Shown here in pieces: positions 13,410 through 21,955 of a stretch of DNA of 33,596 bases (positions are counted from its first letter, which is position 1; the number at the start of each line of letters is the position of its first letter). The stretch is from Lachnospiraceae bacterium (GTDB taxonomy: Bacteria; Bacillota; Clostridia; Lachnospirales; Lachnospiraceae): positions 1 to 33,596 of the forward strand of contig JAJQCQ010000101.1 of the NCBI GenBank assembly GCA_021202635.1, in the 5' to 3' direction. A model generated the notes under the pieces. That model saw nothing but the letters and a program-made list of their open reading frames with translations, was not told the origin of the DNA and did not search any database. The translations under genes were made by a program, and so were the position numbers.

Positions 13410-16400
13410 ATGTGGAAAAAAGGAAAGCTCAGGAGAACAGCGGCGGCTTTTCTGGCGGCTGCGCTGCTTGTACAGCAGTGTGCTGTGACTGGAAGCGCGG
13501 CTGAGACGCAGACAGACGCGCAGACCGTTGAGACGCAGGTGACGGAATCGCAGACGCAGGCGGTCACCGAGACGCAGGCGTCAACAGAGTCGCAGACGCA
13601 AGTGACGGCAACAGAGTCCCAGACAGCGACGGAGATGCAAGTGGCGTCAACGGAAGCCCAGACAGCGACCGAGGCTCAGACGCAGGCAGCGTCAACAGAA
13701 GCCCAGACGGCAGCGACGGAGTCGCAGACGCAGGCGACGGAAGCTCAGTCACAGACGACTGAGGCAGAGAAAAACGATACCGAAGCGTCGACCGAAGCGG
13801 TGAAGACGACCGGGAACGGGGACACGGAGACTTCGACGGAAGCTGGGAAGACGACCGAGACGGAAACGATGACGGAATCTGTCACGGAGACGGCCCCCCA
13901 GGAGACAGAGACCGAGACGGAGCGTTCCGCCCGGCAGAATGCCGGGGAGAAGCTGAAGCGTGAGAACCTGGTGAAAAAGCTGGAAAAGGCGTTGTCTTAC
14001 CTGTTTGTGGCGAAGGATGTGACCGTCCCGGATAAGGTCACGGAGAAAATGGCTGCGCAGGTTCTGGAAGATCTGGTGGCTGCTGAATCGGAGGATGCCG
14101 CAGAGAGTGCGGCGGAGGCTTCGTCAGAAGATGCGGCGGAGGCTTTGAATGAGGATATGCCCGCGGCAATCTCGGATGACACAGCGGCGGACAACAGTGA
14201 AACCCTGACAGAGGAGGATGTTCTGGAGGCCCTGATCCTGGATGGAAAGGATGGACAGGCGGTGCTTACGGAGCTTGCGAAGGTTTCGAAGACGCTGGCG
14301 GACGCGCAGACGACGGATGAAGTCACCGTGATCAATCTCTATGCGGATGAAGAGGGCAGCCTGGATGAGACGCAGCTGACGGCGCTTTTTGCGGATAAGG
14401 TGCTTGATATAACGGATATGGTTTATGTGATCAATATTGTTGCGGACAGTGCGGATCAGGAACTGGAGTTTTCAGGCTATTCGATGAAGCTGTCAGGGAA
14501 AACGGTCACCTATACGGATTCCCTGGAGTCGGGCTCTGTGATTTACAATTTTGTGGCGATAGAAGAGGATGCGTACACGGATTACCAGGGGAAGCTGAAG
14601 CTTTCCGGAAATTTGCAGGGAACCATTCTTGCCCCGGCGGCGACGGTGGAGAGCGAGGCCAGTCTCGCGGGCGCGGTTTATGCCAAATCTGTGACGGTAA
14701 AGCAGGACAATGTAACGCTGCTGCCGGTTGTTTTCCTGGCGGATGAGATGGAAGAAGAAGTACAGGCAGCTGCGGAGTCGGAAGACGCAAACGAGACAGC
14801 TGAGCAGTCGGAAGAGGAATCTTCTGTTGCCGGTGAGAGCGCGGATGGAGAAGAAGCAGAGGCGACAACAGAAACGGAAGCAGAATCGGAGCCGATAACA
14901 GAAACGGAGCCGTCAGCGGAAACGGAGCCGGCGGCGGAAGCGGAGGCAGAGTCTGAGCCGGCAACAGAAACGGAAGCAGAATCGGAGCTGATAACAGAAA
15001 TGGAGACGGAATCTGAGCCGGCAACGGAGACGGAGGCAGAATCGGAGCCGGATTCTGAGACAGAAACGGCAGATGAGGCGGCCGCGGCAGTCCTGGATAC
15101 GGTTTCGGGCCGGTCGATTACGGTATCGGCGCAGGCATTGTATGGCGATTCTGTGCTGAAAGCGGGGACGGATCTGGTCGGTTACGCGGCGCTGTTTACA
15201 AAGAATGGGTCAGCTATGACCCGTGTCAGCAGTGTGAAGACACTGACTTTTTCGACTGGCTCCTCCGGCAGCCAGAGCCTGGTCTTTGACAATCTTGCGG
15301 CCGGTACCTATTATGTGGCGGCGACGGATGCGGCCGGCAATCTGCTGGCGGCGACGGATGAAAATGGGAACCTTCTGATTGTCTCAGGTGATGAGACGGA
15401 AGATGCGTTCCAGACGGAAGAAGCTGAGACAGAAGAGGGGGCGACGGAGGGCGGTTCCGGCCTGGAGAGCGAAACAGAGAGTGAGGCTGCGGATGGCACG
15501 GAGAGTGCGGGCACGGTGCTGACCGCGACAGAGGGACTGAGTTCGCCGCTTGTGTCGGTGACGCTTGGCACGGAGACATCGGCGGCAGAGAGTGTCGTTT
15601 TGCAGTATTGCTATTCGGAAGCCTGGCCGGAGGAACTGTTTTATTGTGTTGTGAAGCTGTCGGTTAATCTGATTGTGGTGGACCGGGATGGTCTGGAGCT
15701 TTCGACTTCAGAAAAATTCTATATGAATATTTACAGCGATGAGGAGATGACGACAGCGGTAAATGAGTCTCCAATCCATTTTTCGATGGGCGGCGAGTCC
15801 ATGAAGACGAAGACTTATAAGCTGAAGCTGACAAAGCCGCAGCAGACCTTCTACCTGCGGGAGACGGACAGCAGCGGCGCGGCCGTGACGACAGGCGAGA
15901 ACGGCTTTGCCTATCTGATGTCGCTGGATGATGAAAATGCAGTGACTGTTTCCTGTGGAGAAACCGACGCGGCGGTCAATGTCTGGAATAAATTAAATGA
16001 TTCCACGATAAAAATCAGGGTGGAGGACTCTTCGGATGGCAGTCTGCTGGCGGGGGCGGTTCTTGCTGTGAAAGACAGAGACGGCAATATTTATGAAGTA
16101 GAGACGGTGGGAAGCAAGACCTTTTCCTCCGGCACGACGGAGATCGTCTGGACAAACGCGCTGATAGACGGGGAGACGTATTATCTGACAGAGATTACCG
16201 CTCCGACCGGGTATACACCGGTGCCGGATGTGGCGTTCACGGTCGTCCGGGGCTGCACGACGGAAGTCGTTCTGAAAAATGAGGCCACGGTTACGACGGG
16301 GTATGCGCTTACGGTTACGCAGGAGGTTTACGCGGGAGATTACCAGGTCTATGCTTATGACACGACGACAGGGACCTATCAGGCAAGCGGTGCTTATACC

Positions 16401-17585
16401 TATTATGTCGCGCTGTTTTCGGATTCCGCCCGCAAAAATAAGGTCAGCAACGTGGTCTCTCTCAATGTGGAAGGCTTTACGGGGAATGTGATTTTTTTGA
16501 ATCTGACGCAGAATGGCGTCTACTATGTGGCGGCGACAGATGAATATGGTGTCGTCCTCTCTTCGACGGATGAGCGAACCGTCCGCTATACGAACAGTGG
16601 CATGGTGCAGATGTCGGAGGCGGTTCGCAGCATGGTGGTGCAGAGTGTATATGCATCGCTGCCGGGCGGCTACCGCTATACGGGCACGCTGACGCTTACC
16701 GTAAATGTGACGGATTCCTCCGGCGCGGCGGAGGCAGTGACAAAGACCTTTTATGCCGGTATTTATCGGAACGCGGACTACAGCGACACGCCTACGATTG
16801 TGCAGCTGAGCCTTTCAAACGCTTCTACGGTTTCGGTGCGCAGGCGCATCCTGCTTTCCGGTGAGAGTGATATGACCTATTATATCGCGGAGGTGGACGC
16901 GTATGGGAACCGGATTACGGATTCCTCGGATTTCTCTTACGTGGTAACGGTAGATAATCCGGCCGTGACGATTTCGAAAGGCAGCAGCCAGACCGTGACG
17001 ATTACAAATAAGGTGAAGGCCACAAAGGCGACCCTTTACCTGACAAAGCGGGTGTATAACGGTACAGCGCTGACAGCAGTCAGTGAGACATTCTATGTCG
17101 GCCTGTTTAAAGACGCGGACATGACGGAGCTGTACGCGGATCCGATCGCGATGACACTGGATAACGCGAGTGAACTGACGCTGAAGCTGACCCTGAATCT
17201 GGGGACGACCTCCGGGGTGACCGTCTACATCGCGGAGGTGGACGAGGATGGCAATGTGATTACGAACCAGCGGGAATTCGGCTATCAGATCAAGATTGTC
17301 AACGCGACAGCGGCGTTTACGCAGGATAATCTGGAAATCCAGACAATTCTGCTGAACAGTGTATATGGTTCGACGTCTACGGATGACTGGGATTCCATCT
17401 ATGCATCGACCTCTTCGGATTACCTGAGCACGAACTCCTCTTACACGGTGGACGACAATGGTTCGACTACCGGGGAGGAAACCTCCGTAGAGACCGGGGA
17501 CGTGACGCCTTTGTTTGCTTATATGCTTCTGATGTGCGCAGCGGCTCTGACATTCGGATGGAGTGCACAGAGAAAACGGCGGTAA
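13410..17585 (+). CDS. Large cell-surface protein with SpaA/Cna-B-like domains and wall anchor
   Basis: This 1391-residue secreted protein has a signal peptide (MWKKGKLRRTAAAFLAAALLV, cleaved near SAA), a Thr/Gln/Glu-rich repeat stalk (about 35-195), a choice-of-anchor-A-like beta domain (about 307-443, ending YAKSVTV), acidic Glu/Thr/Pro spacers (about 448-557 and 660-705), and a string of beta-sandwich domains. One is a clear Cna-B/SpaA unit near 863-956 with the E-box YLTEITAPTGY; at least two more share KTFYAGIYRNAD or ETFYVGLFKDAD. The C-terminus has a degenerate sortase signal, VETGD, a hydrophobic segment and RKRR. Start ATG 13410 follows GGAAGGAAAA; the frame opens further upstream without a signal. 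Such proteins are adhesins or pilin-like stalks. No sortase gene is in the window. The repeat coding suggests length variation. Confidence 0.82.
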   Translation: MWKKGKLRRTAAAFLAAALLVQQCAVTGSAAETQTDAQTVETQVTESQTQAVTETQASTESQTQVTATESQTATEMQVASTEAQTATEAQTQAASTEAQTAATESQTQATEAQSQTTEAEKNDTEASTEAVKTTGNGDTETSTEAGKTTETETMTESVTETAPQETETETERSARQNAGEKLKRENLVKKLEKALSYLFVAKDVTVPDKVTEKMAAQVLEDLVAAESEDAAESAAEASSEDAAEALNEDMPAAISDDTAADNSETLTEEDVLEALILDGKDGQAVLTELAKVSKTLADAQTTDEVTVINLYADEEGSLDETQLTALFADKVLDITDMVYVINIVADSADQELEFSGYSMKLSGKTVTYTDSLESGSVIYNFVAIEEDAYTDYQGKLKLSGNLQGTILAPAATVESEASLAGAVYAKSVTVKQDNVTLLPVVFLADEMEEEVQAAAESEDANETAEQSEEESSVAGESADGEEAEATTETEAESEPITETEPSAETEPAAEAEAESEPATETEAESELITEMETESEPATETEAESEPDSETETADEAAAAVLDTVSGRSITVSAQALYGDSVLKAGTDLVGYAALFTKNGSAMTRVSSVKTLTFSTGSSGSQSLVFDNLAAGTYYVAATDAAGNLLAATDENGNLLIVSGDETEDAFQTEEAETEEGATEGGSGLESETESEAADGTESAGTVLTATEGLSSPLVSVTLGTETSAAESVVLQYCYSEAWPEELFYCVVKLSVNLIVVDRDGLELSTSEKFYMNIYSDEEMTTAVNESPIHFSMGGESMKTKTYKLKLTKPQQTFYLRETDSSGAAVTTGENGFAYLMSLDDENAVTVSCGETDAAVNVWNKLNDSTIKIRVEDSSDGSLLAGAVLAVKDRDGNIYEVETVGSKTFSSGTTEIVWTNALIDGETYYLTEITAPTGYTPVPDVAFTVVRGCTTEVVLKNEATVTTGYALTVTQEVYAGDYQVYAYDTTTGTYQASGAYTYYVALFSDSARKNKVSNVVSLNVEGFTGNVIFLNLTQNGVYYVAATDEYGVVLSSTDERTVRYTNSGMVQMSEAVRSMVVQSVYASLPGGYRYTGTLTLTVNVTDSSGAAEAVTKTFYAGIYRNADYSDTPTIVQLSLSNASTVSVRRRILLSGESDMTYYIAEVDAYGNRITDSSDFSYVVTVDNPAVTISKGSSQTVTITNKVKATKATLYLTKRVYNGTALTAVSETFYVGLFKDADMTELYADPIAMTLDNASELTLKLTLNLGTTSGVTVYIAEVDEDGNVITNQREFGYQIKIVNATAAFTQDNLEIQTILLNSVYGSTSTDDWDSIYASTSSDYLSTNSSYTVDDNGSTTGEETSVETGDVTPLFAYMLLMCAAALTFGWSAQRKRR

Positions 17586-17646
17586 TGTCTATTTATCCGG
17601 ATTCCGTCATAAAATAGGGAGAGAACCTGAGGCAGGAAAATGAGCG

Positions 17647-18174
17647 ATGGGAATTCTTCTGTATCTGTCGGATCTGATTGTGCCGCTGGTGGTGCTTATC
17701 ATCGTGGGATACGGGATGGCGGAAAAAACAGCAGTCTATGACAGTTTTATCAGAGGTGCGGGAAACGGACTGAAAACAGTCGCAAAGCTGGCCCCTACGT
17801 TCATTGGGCTGATGACTGCGACTGGCGTCCTGCGTGCATCAGGTTTTTTAGAGCTGGCTGCGGCGGTCATGGGACGGATTCTGCCGGATGCCTGGTTTCC
17901 TTCCGCTCTGGTTCCGCTTGGTGTGGTGAGATTGTTTTCTTCGAGCGCCGCATCCGGGCTTCTTCTGGAAATCTATAAACTGTATGGGACAGATTCTCTG
18001 ACTGGACGGATCGCATCTCTTATGATGTGCTGTACGGAGACGGTTTTTTATACTATGAGTGTCTATTTTACGTCGGCAGGGATCAAAAAAGCGCGCTACA
18101 CACTGTGCGGCGCGCTGCTTGCGACGTTTGCGGGGATCGCTGCCTGCGCAATCCTCGCGCGGCAGATGATGTAA
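17647..18174 (+). CDS. spmB: Spore maturation protein B
   Basis: SpmB is a membrane protein of the nucleoside-recognition (Gate) family needed, with SpmA, for full dehydration of the spore core. The 175-residue protein has about five hydrophobic segments, the conserved GNGLKTVAKLAPTFIGLM near 37-54, and CCTETVFYTMSVYF near 127-140, which are typical of SpmB. It is of normal length. The ATG is preceded by GAGCG and lies 61 bases after the surface-protein gene. spmA, usually directly upstream and often fused or adjacent, is not present here, so either it is elsewhere or the surface-protein gene was inserted between the two. The gene indicates an endospore-forming lineage. Confidence 0.9.
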   Translation: MGILLYLSDLIVPLVVLIIVGYGMAEKTAVYDSFIRGAGNGLKTVAKLAPTFIGLMTATGVLRASGFLELAAAVMGRILPDAWFPSALVPLGVVRLFSSSAASGLLLEIYKLYGTDSLTGRIASLMMCCTETVFYTMSVYFTSAGIKKARYTLCGALLATFAGIAACAILARQMM

Positions 18175-18201
18175 GGTATGGAAATGCAGAGAAAGGGGCG
18201 G

Positions 18202-18537
18202 CTATTTCTTCGCCTCTTCTTCTTCATTTTTTATCTCCCAGTGCAGCAGGAAGGTCAGCACTGCACGCAGGACGATGATTCCGGCAACGATCAGGATTTC
18301 GTCCATTGTGCGCACGATGACAGTTCGGAGAATCTCACTGCCGAGCTTGAATTCAAGACCCATGGTCAGACCCTCAGCCAGAAGCAGGCGGGTGTCGGGC
18401 CTTTTTTTGATGTAGTTGATGGTTCCGCGGACACCGGTGACGGTGATGATGGCGACGCCGACATACTCAAACAGCAGAATCGCAAAATTGATAAACTGGT
18501 TCAGAATCGTTTCCATTAACGAGACGAGAGCACTCAT
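18202..18537 (-). CDS. DUF1622 family membrane protein
   Basis: The 111-residue protein has three predicted membrane segments (about 8-35, 60-80 partly, 75-100) and the DUF1622 features FINFAILLFEYVGVAIITV, then RLLLAEGLTMGLEFKLGSEIL and VRTMDEILIVAGIIVLRAVL. The family is found in many bacteria and has no established function. ATG 18537 is chosen since AAAGGA precedes it; the open frame upstream from 18576 lacks a site. The C-terminus is acidic and Lys-rich. It converges with spmB, separated by 27 bases, where a GC-rich imperfect hairpin may end both transcripts. Confidence 0.8.
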   Translation of the reverse strand: MSALVSLMETILNQFINFAILLFEYVGVAIITVTGVRGTINYIKKRPDTRLLLAEGLTMGLEFKLGSEILRTVIVRTMDEILIVAGIIVLRAVLTFLLHWEIKNEEEEAKK

Positions 18538-18697
18538 GACAACGTCCTTTCTCTTCTGGTATGGCGCGACCGGCAATCAGGGCGCGAATTGGTTTGTATG
18601 GGTTAAGGCAGACTCTCCTATTTTCAGATAAATACAGTATAGCGTGGTGCAGCGGGAAAGGCAAGAGGAAATGTAACTGTTCTGAAGAAATTATAGA

Positions 18698-18726
18698 TTG
18701 CAGTTCTATCTGCTACGTGTTATGAT
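18698..18726 (+). promoter_or_regulatory. Predicted promoter of degV
   Basis: TTGCAG (-35), exactly 17 bases, TATGAT (-10). It is followed by a leader of about 100 bases. A single end of the 227 bp element (GTAACTGTTCTGAAG, 18673-18687) lies just upstream. Confidence 0.6.
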
Positions 18727-18831
18727 ACTTTATTATGTAGTACGCATAGCTACGTTGATGGAAAGCATTTTTTCGTGTACGTGTGGGCGGTGATTGCATA
18801 GTTTAAGGGACAGGAGAGGGAAAAAGAAGAA

Positions 18832-19725
18832 ATGAGGAACGGTATGAATCGGGTCGCGATTGTAACGGACAGCAATAGCGGAATTACGCAGATGGAGGCG
18901 AAGAAGCTGGGGATTTCTGTGATCCCGATGCCTTTTACGATCAATGGGGAAGTGTTTTACGAGGACATTAATCTGACACAGGAGGAGTTTTACCGCCATC
19001 TGGAGGAGGGAGCGGAGATTTCTACCTCGGCGCCTGCGGTGGGGGATGTGACAGATCTGTGGGATTCTCTATTGAAGGAATACGATGAAATTGTCCATAT
19101 TCCGATGTCGAGCGGACTGAGCAGTACCTGCAGCACGGCAATGCTGCTGGCGCAGGAGTACGGGAACCGCGTGTTTGTGGTGGACAATAAGCGGATTTCG
19201 GTGACGCAGAAGCAGGCTGCGCTGGACGCAAAGCGGATGGCTCAAAGCGGGATGAGCGCGGCGGCGATCCGGGAGAAGCTGCTTGCGACCAGCCTTGATG
19301 CGAGTATTTATATTACGCTGGAGACGCTGTATTATCTGAAAAAGGGCGGGGGGGTGACAGCGGCGGTGGCCGCGCTGGGTTCCCTTTTGCGCATTAAGCC
19401 GGTGCTGCAGATCCAGGGGGACAAGCTGGATTCTTACGCGAATGCGCGGACGAAAAAGGCCGCGCGTACCACGATGCTGAAGGCGCTCCGCGCGGATATC
19501 CAGGAGCGCTTCGGCGCGGATGAGCGGGCGGAAAATATCCAGTTCGCGATGGCGTACACGGGCGCCTATACGGACGAAATGCGTGCCTGGAGACAGGAGC
19601 TGGAGGCAGCGTTTCCGAATCACGAGGCGGATATGCTGGTGGATCCTCTTTCTTTAAGCGTCGCCTGTCACATTGGCCCGGGCGCGATCGGATTTGGCTG
19701 CATGAAGAAGCTGCGTTTTTCGTAA
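18832..19725 (+). CDS. DegV family fatty-acid-binding protein
   Basis: DegV/FakB proteins hold a fatty acid for phosphorylation by FakA, feeding exogenous acids into phospholipid synthesis. The 297-residue protein has the family landmarks: VAIVTDSNSG at the N-terminus, ISTSAPAVGD (usually TSQP) near 64, IPMSSGLSSTCSTA near 90, LETLYYLKKGG near 165, LGSLLRIKPVL, and the C-terminal GPGAIGFG. The usual KKGGRI is KKGGGV, so the Arg is missing. A strong AGGAGAGGG precedes the ATG; a second ATG four codons in is also possible. It stands alone with its own promoter. The stop codon is inside a solo copy of the GTAACAG repeat end. No fakA gene is nearby. Confidence 0.92.
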   Translation: MRNGMNRVAIVTDSNSGITQMEAKKLGISVIPMPFTINGEVFYEDINLTQEEFYRHLEEGAEISTSAPAVGDVTDLWDSLLKEYDEIVHIPMSSGLSSTCSTAMLLAQEYGNRVFVVDNKRISVTQKQAALDAKRMAQSGMSAAAIREKLLATSLDASIYITLETLYYLKKGGGVTAAVAALGSLLRIKPVLQIQGDKLDSYANARTKKAARTTMLKALRADIQERFGADERAENIQFAMAYTGAYTDEMRAWRQELEAAFPNHEADMLVDPLSLSVACHIGPGAIGFGCMKKLRFS

Positions 19726-19740
19726 CAGCTTCAGAACAGA
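19722..19740. repeat. Solo end of the 227 bp element at the degV stop
   Basis: GTAACAGCTTCAGAACAGA differs from the 227 bp element's right end mainly by one inserted C. The TAA is the degV stop codon, the same arrangement as at tsaC. Confidence 0.55.
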
Positions 19741-19750
19741 CAATTTTTAA

Positions 19751-19769
19751 ACAGAGCTGCGGCTCTTTT
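19751..19769. terminator. Bidirectional terminator between degV and the DUF885 gene
   Basis: AGAGC-tgcg-GCTCT followed by TTTT on the plus strand; on the minus strand the T residues are shorter. A second hairpin, CCGGGTCAG with CTGACCCGG (19785-19815), spans the DUF885 stop codon. Confidence 0.65.
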
Positions 19770-19789
19770 AAATAAGGAAGAACTCCGGG

Positions 19790-21709
19790 TCAGTCTTTGG
19801 ATTCGTCTGACCCGGTTAGCTTTTTCAGGCATTGTTCCCGGAGCAGGTCGAAAGGTACCGGTCCGGTCTCCAGAACTGCCTGATGGAATTTTTTGAGCGA
19901 AAAGTCGCTGACCGCTGCTTCCAGCGTGTCGCGCAGGCTGCAGAAATCCAGATAGCCGACGTAATACTGCAAATAGTTGGCGGGAGACTCCAGAATGGCT
20001 GTGTAGAGCGCGTCTGCCGTGTCTTCAGAGAAACCGAGAGCGGAAAGAAAGGCGGCGACCTCATCGCGCGTGTAGCCGCGGTAGTGTATGCCGATATCAA
20101 GCAGGGAGGCCAGCCCTAATGTGAAGGAGCGGTTTCGCTGGCTGATGGCGGCGGAAGCGCGATCCTCATCGCAAAGGGCGTAGGCGTACATTTCAACGTA
20201 GGTAGCCCAGCCTTCCGTGTATCCCCCAACGTCCAGCAGAGTGCGGAGCAGATCGGGGGCCTGCGAGAGAAAGTACACGCTCTGATACAGGTGTCCGGGG
20301 TATCCTTCGTGCGCGAGTGTAGTGTAGAGCTCGATTCCGGAATATCCGTTTGCCGGGTTGATGTAGATGACATTGCTGGTGAAATCGTCGATCGGCGGCG
20401 ACAGGTAAAACGCGGGACTTAAGTAATCCTGTAGGGATTCGTGGACATACTTGATCTCACAGGAAACGGATGGCAGGAGCGGAAAATCTCCGGTGATTTT
20501 TGCGCGCAGGTCTTCAAGCATGGAAGCGGGATCGTCAGAAGCAGAGATGGAGGTATAGGATCTTTCTGTGGATTCGTCCTCAGAGAGGATCCTCGTTGTG
20601 CCTGCAGCGGTTTCTGATGAGGAATCGCCCTCCGAATCCTCTGACGGGGCGAGCAGTTCCTGCATCGCCGTATAGTCTGCTACCATCTGTGTCTTGATTT
20701 CTTCTTCGATTTCTTCGATCTCGCGGCTGTCGCCGACGGTGCTTTTTACAAGGTATTTGTAGTATTCCTGTCCGTCCGGGTAATAGTACAGCCCCATTTC
20801 ATTTTTTCCGGTGTCTTCCAGTGCAGCCAGTCCGGCAGCCAGCGCCTGGTATGCAGGGAGTACGTACCCGGTCAGGATCGCCTGGTTCCGTGTTTTGTAA
20901 GCGATCTTTTCATCCGTGGTCAGATTTGATATGTTATCTATTTTTTCATCAAAAATGTCAATCAGATAATGCCCTTCTCTTTCGGCTGCAAAATCCAGGC
21001 ACTGCTCGATGACTTCCAGTGCGCAGGCACTGCTCATGAAAAGTCCGGCCGCGGATTTCTCCTGCTCAAAGGACAGAAGAGAATCGAAATAATCCGGGAT
21101 CTGGGTAAGCAATGTGAGATAATCTTCAATATCTCCTTTGGTGCGGAATGTATACTCCGCGAGCAGAATCGGAAGTTGTGCCTGTACGCCAAGCGTCGGG
21201 CCGAGTGGTTCATCGTAGAGGAGCAGATCGGCCGCTTCCAGCTCCGTTTCCAGATAAGAAAGGAAGACGTCATAGGTGAGCTGACGCTTTTCGGAAAGCT
21301 TTTCATAATCAAATGTCAGCAGAGAGGAACGGTAGTTTTCCAGAGTGGCACAGGAGGCTTCACGCGCTTCCATCGAAGCATTGCCGAGCGATACCTCCGC
21401 ATCCTCCAGTCCGTATGCGGACGGGTCTGCGACCAGGTAGTGAAGATTCAGCGTGTTTCCGGACAGCTCTTCGCGGAATACCTCTTCTGTAAACGCGACA
21501 AATCGCTGTTCTTCGGTCAGGAAAACAGACGGCGGATGTGTAATGAGATGGCAGAGGAGGAGGGTGAGTATGACGGCGAAAAGAGCCGGACGTAAAGAAC
21601 GGAAAATGGCTCTGAAGCGACTTTTCCGGCTGCAGGAGAATTTCACGTGCGAGCTGGCGGAAGAAGCCGTGGCTGAGGGTGTCCCGGGATGACGGTTGTT
21701 TTGCGGCAT
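19790..21709 (-). CDS. DUF885 family protein, putative membrane-anchored zinc peptidase
   Basis: The 639-residue protein has an N-terminal basic tail, one membrane anchor (ALFAVILTLLLCHLITHP, about residues 44-61) and a large extracytoplasmic DUF885 domain. The zinc motif HEGYPGHLYQ is near residue 465, followed by GGYTEGWATYVEMYAY, the usual metal-site Glu region. Family members are thought to be metallopeptidases related to the carboxypeptidase Taq fold; substrate is unknown. A Ser/Glu-rich insert (DSEGDSSSETAAG) near 360-380 looks disordered. I chose ATG 21709 because GGAG precedes it; the frame remains open upstream to 21793 without a ribosome site. The gene is monocistronic and converges with degV. 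Confidence 0.85.
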   Translation of the reverse strand: MPQNNRHPGTPSATASSASSHVKFSCSRKSRFRAIFRSLRPALFAVILTLLLCHLITHPPSVFLTEEQRFVAFTEEVFREELSGNTLNLHYLVADPSAYGLEDAEVSLGNASMEAREASCATLENYRSSLLTFDYEKLSEKRQLTYDVFLSYLETELEAADLLLYDEPLGPTLGVQAQLPILLAEYTFRTKGDIEDYLTLLTQIPDYFDSLLSFEQEKSAAGLFMSSACALEVIEQCLDFAAEREGHYLIDIFDEKIDNISNLTTDEKIAYKTRNQAILTGYVLPAYQALAAGLAALEDTGKNEMGLYYYPDGQEYYKYLVKSTVGDSREIEEIEEEIKTQMVADYTAMQELLAPSEDSEGDSSSETAAGTTRILSEDESTERSYTSISASDDPASMLEDLRAKITGDFPLLPSVSCEIKYVHESLQDYLSPAFYLSPPIDDFTSNVIYINPANGYSGIELYTTLAHEGYPGHLYQSVYFLSQAPDLLRTLLDVGGYTEGWATYVEMYAYALCDEDRASAAISQRNRSFTLGLASLLDIGIHYRGYTRDEVAAFLSALGFSEDTADALYTAILESPANYLQYYVGYLDFCSLRDTLEAAVSDFSLKKFHQAVLETGPVPFDLLREQCLKKLTGSDESKD

Positions 21710-21790
21710 GGTGTGCTCCAAAATGCTTTTCAGAAAAGTATATGCCGGACGGGGGAATGGCATTCTGATAAAAATGAATTGAAATTTTTG

Positions 21791-21848
21791 CATGACTGGT
21801 CACATCCTGACCATGCACTTGCCGCGTAACGCGGGTCTGACCAGTAAC
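21791..21848. repeat. GTTAC...GTAAC palindromic repeat, copy B
   Basis: ATGACTGGTCACATCCTGACCA at the left and GTCTGACCAGTAAC at the right form the outer stem; the centre contains CCGCGTAACGCGG-like dyad sequence. It sits between the divergent DUF885 gene and metG, immediately upstream of the metG promoter. Confidence 0.6.
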
Positions 21849-21869
21849 TGGTGGCAACTATTTCGCTAC

Positions 21870-21898
21870 TTGACAGATAATTTCGCCTGTGATAAGGT
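21870..21898 (+). promoter_or_regulatory. Predicted promoter of metG
   Basis: Perfect TTGACA (-35) at 21870-21875, 17-base spacer, TAAGGT at the -10 position. The leader is about 50 bases with the ribosome site AGGAGGGAG; it is too short for a T-box. Confidence 0.6.
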
Positions 21899-21955
21899 AA
21901 AACAAGTTTTTCGTGCAGAGAGACGCCCTGCTCGACTTTAGGAGGGAGATAGAAC

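Noticed and set aside
13500-13770. Short repeated units that could suggest a CRISPR array or tandem satellite
   Set aside because: Repeats are in frame and encode the Thr/Gln/Glu stalk of the surface protein; there are no unique spacers.
20969-21595. 208-codon plus-strand frame opposite the DUF885 gene
   Set aside because: No start signal or recognisable domain; antisense to a clear gene.
21849-21955. T-box leader for metG
   Set aside because: Leader is only about 50 bases after the promoter and lacks the T-box sequence and large stem-loops.
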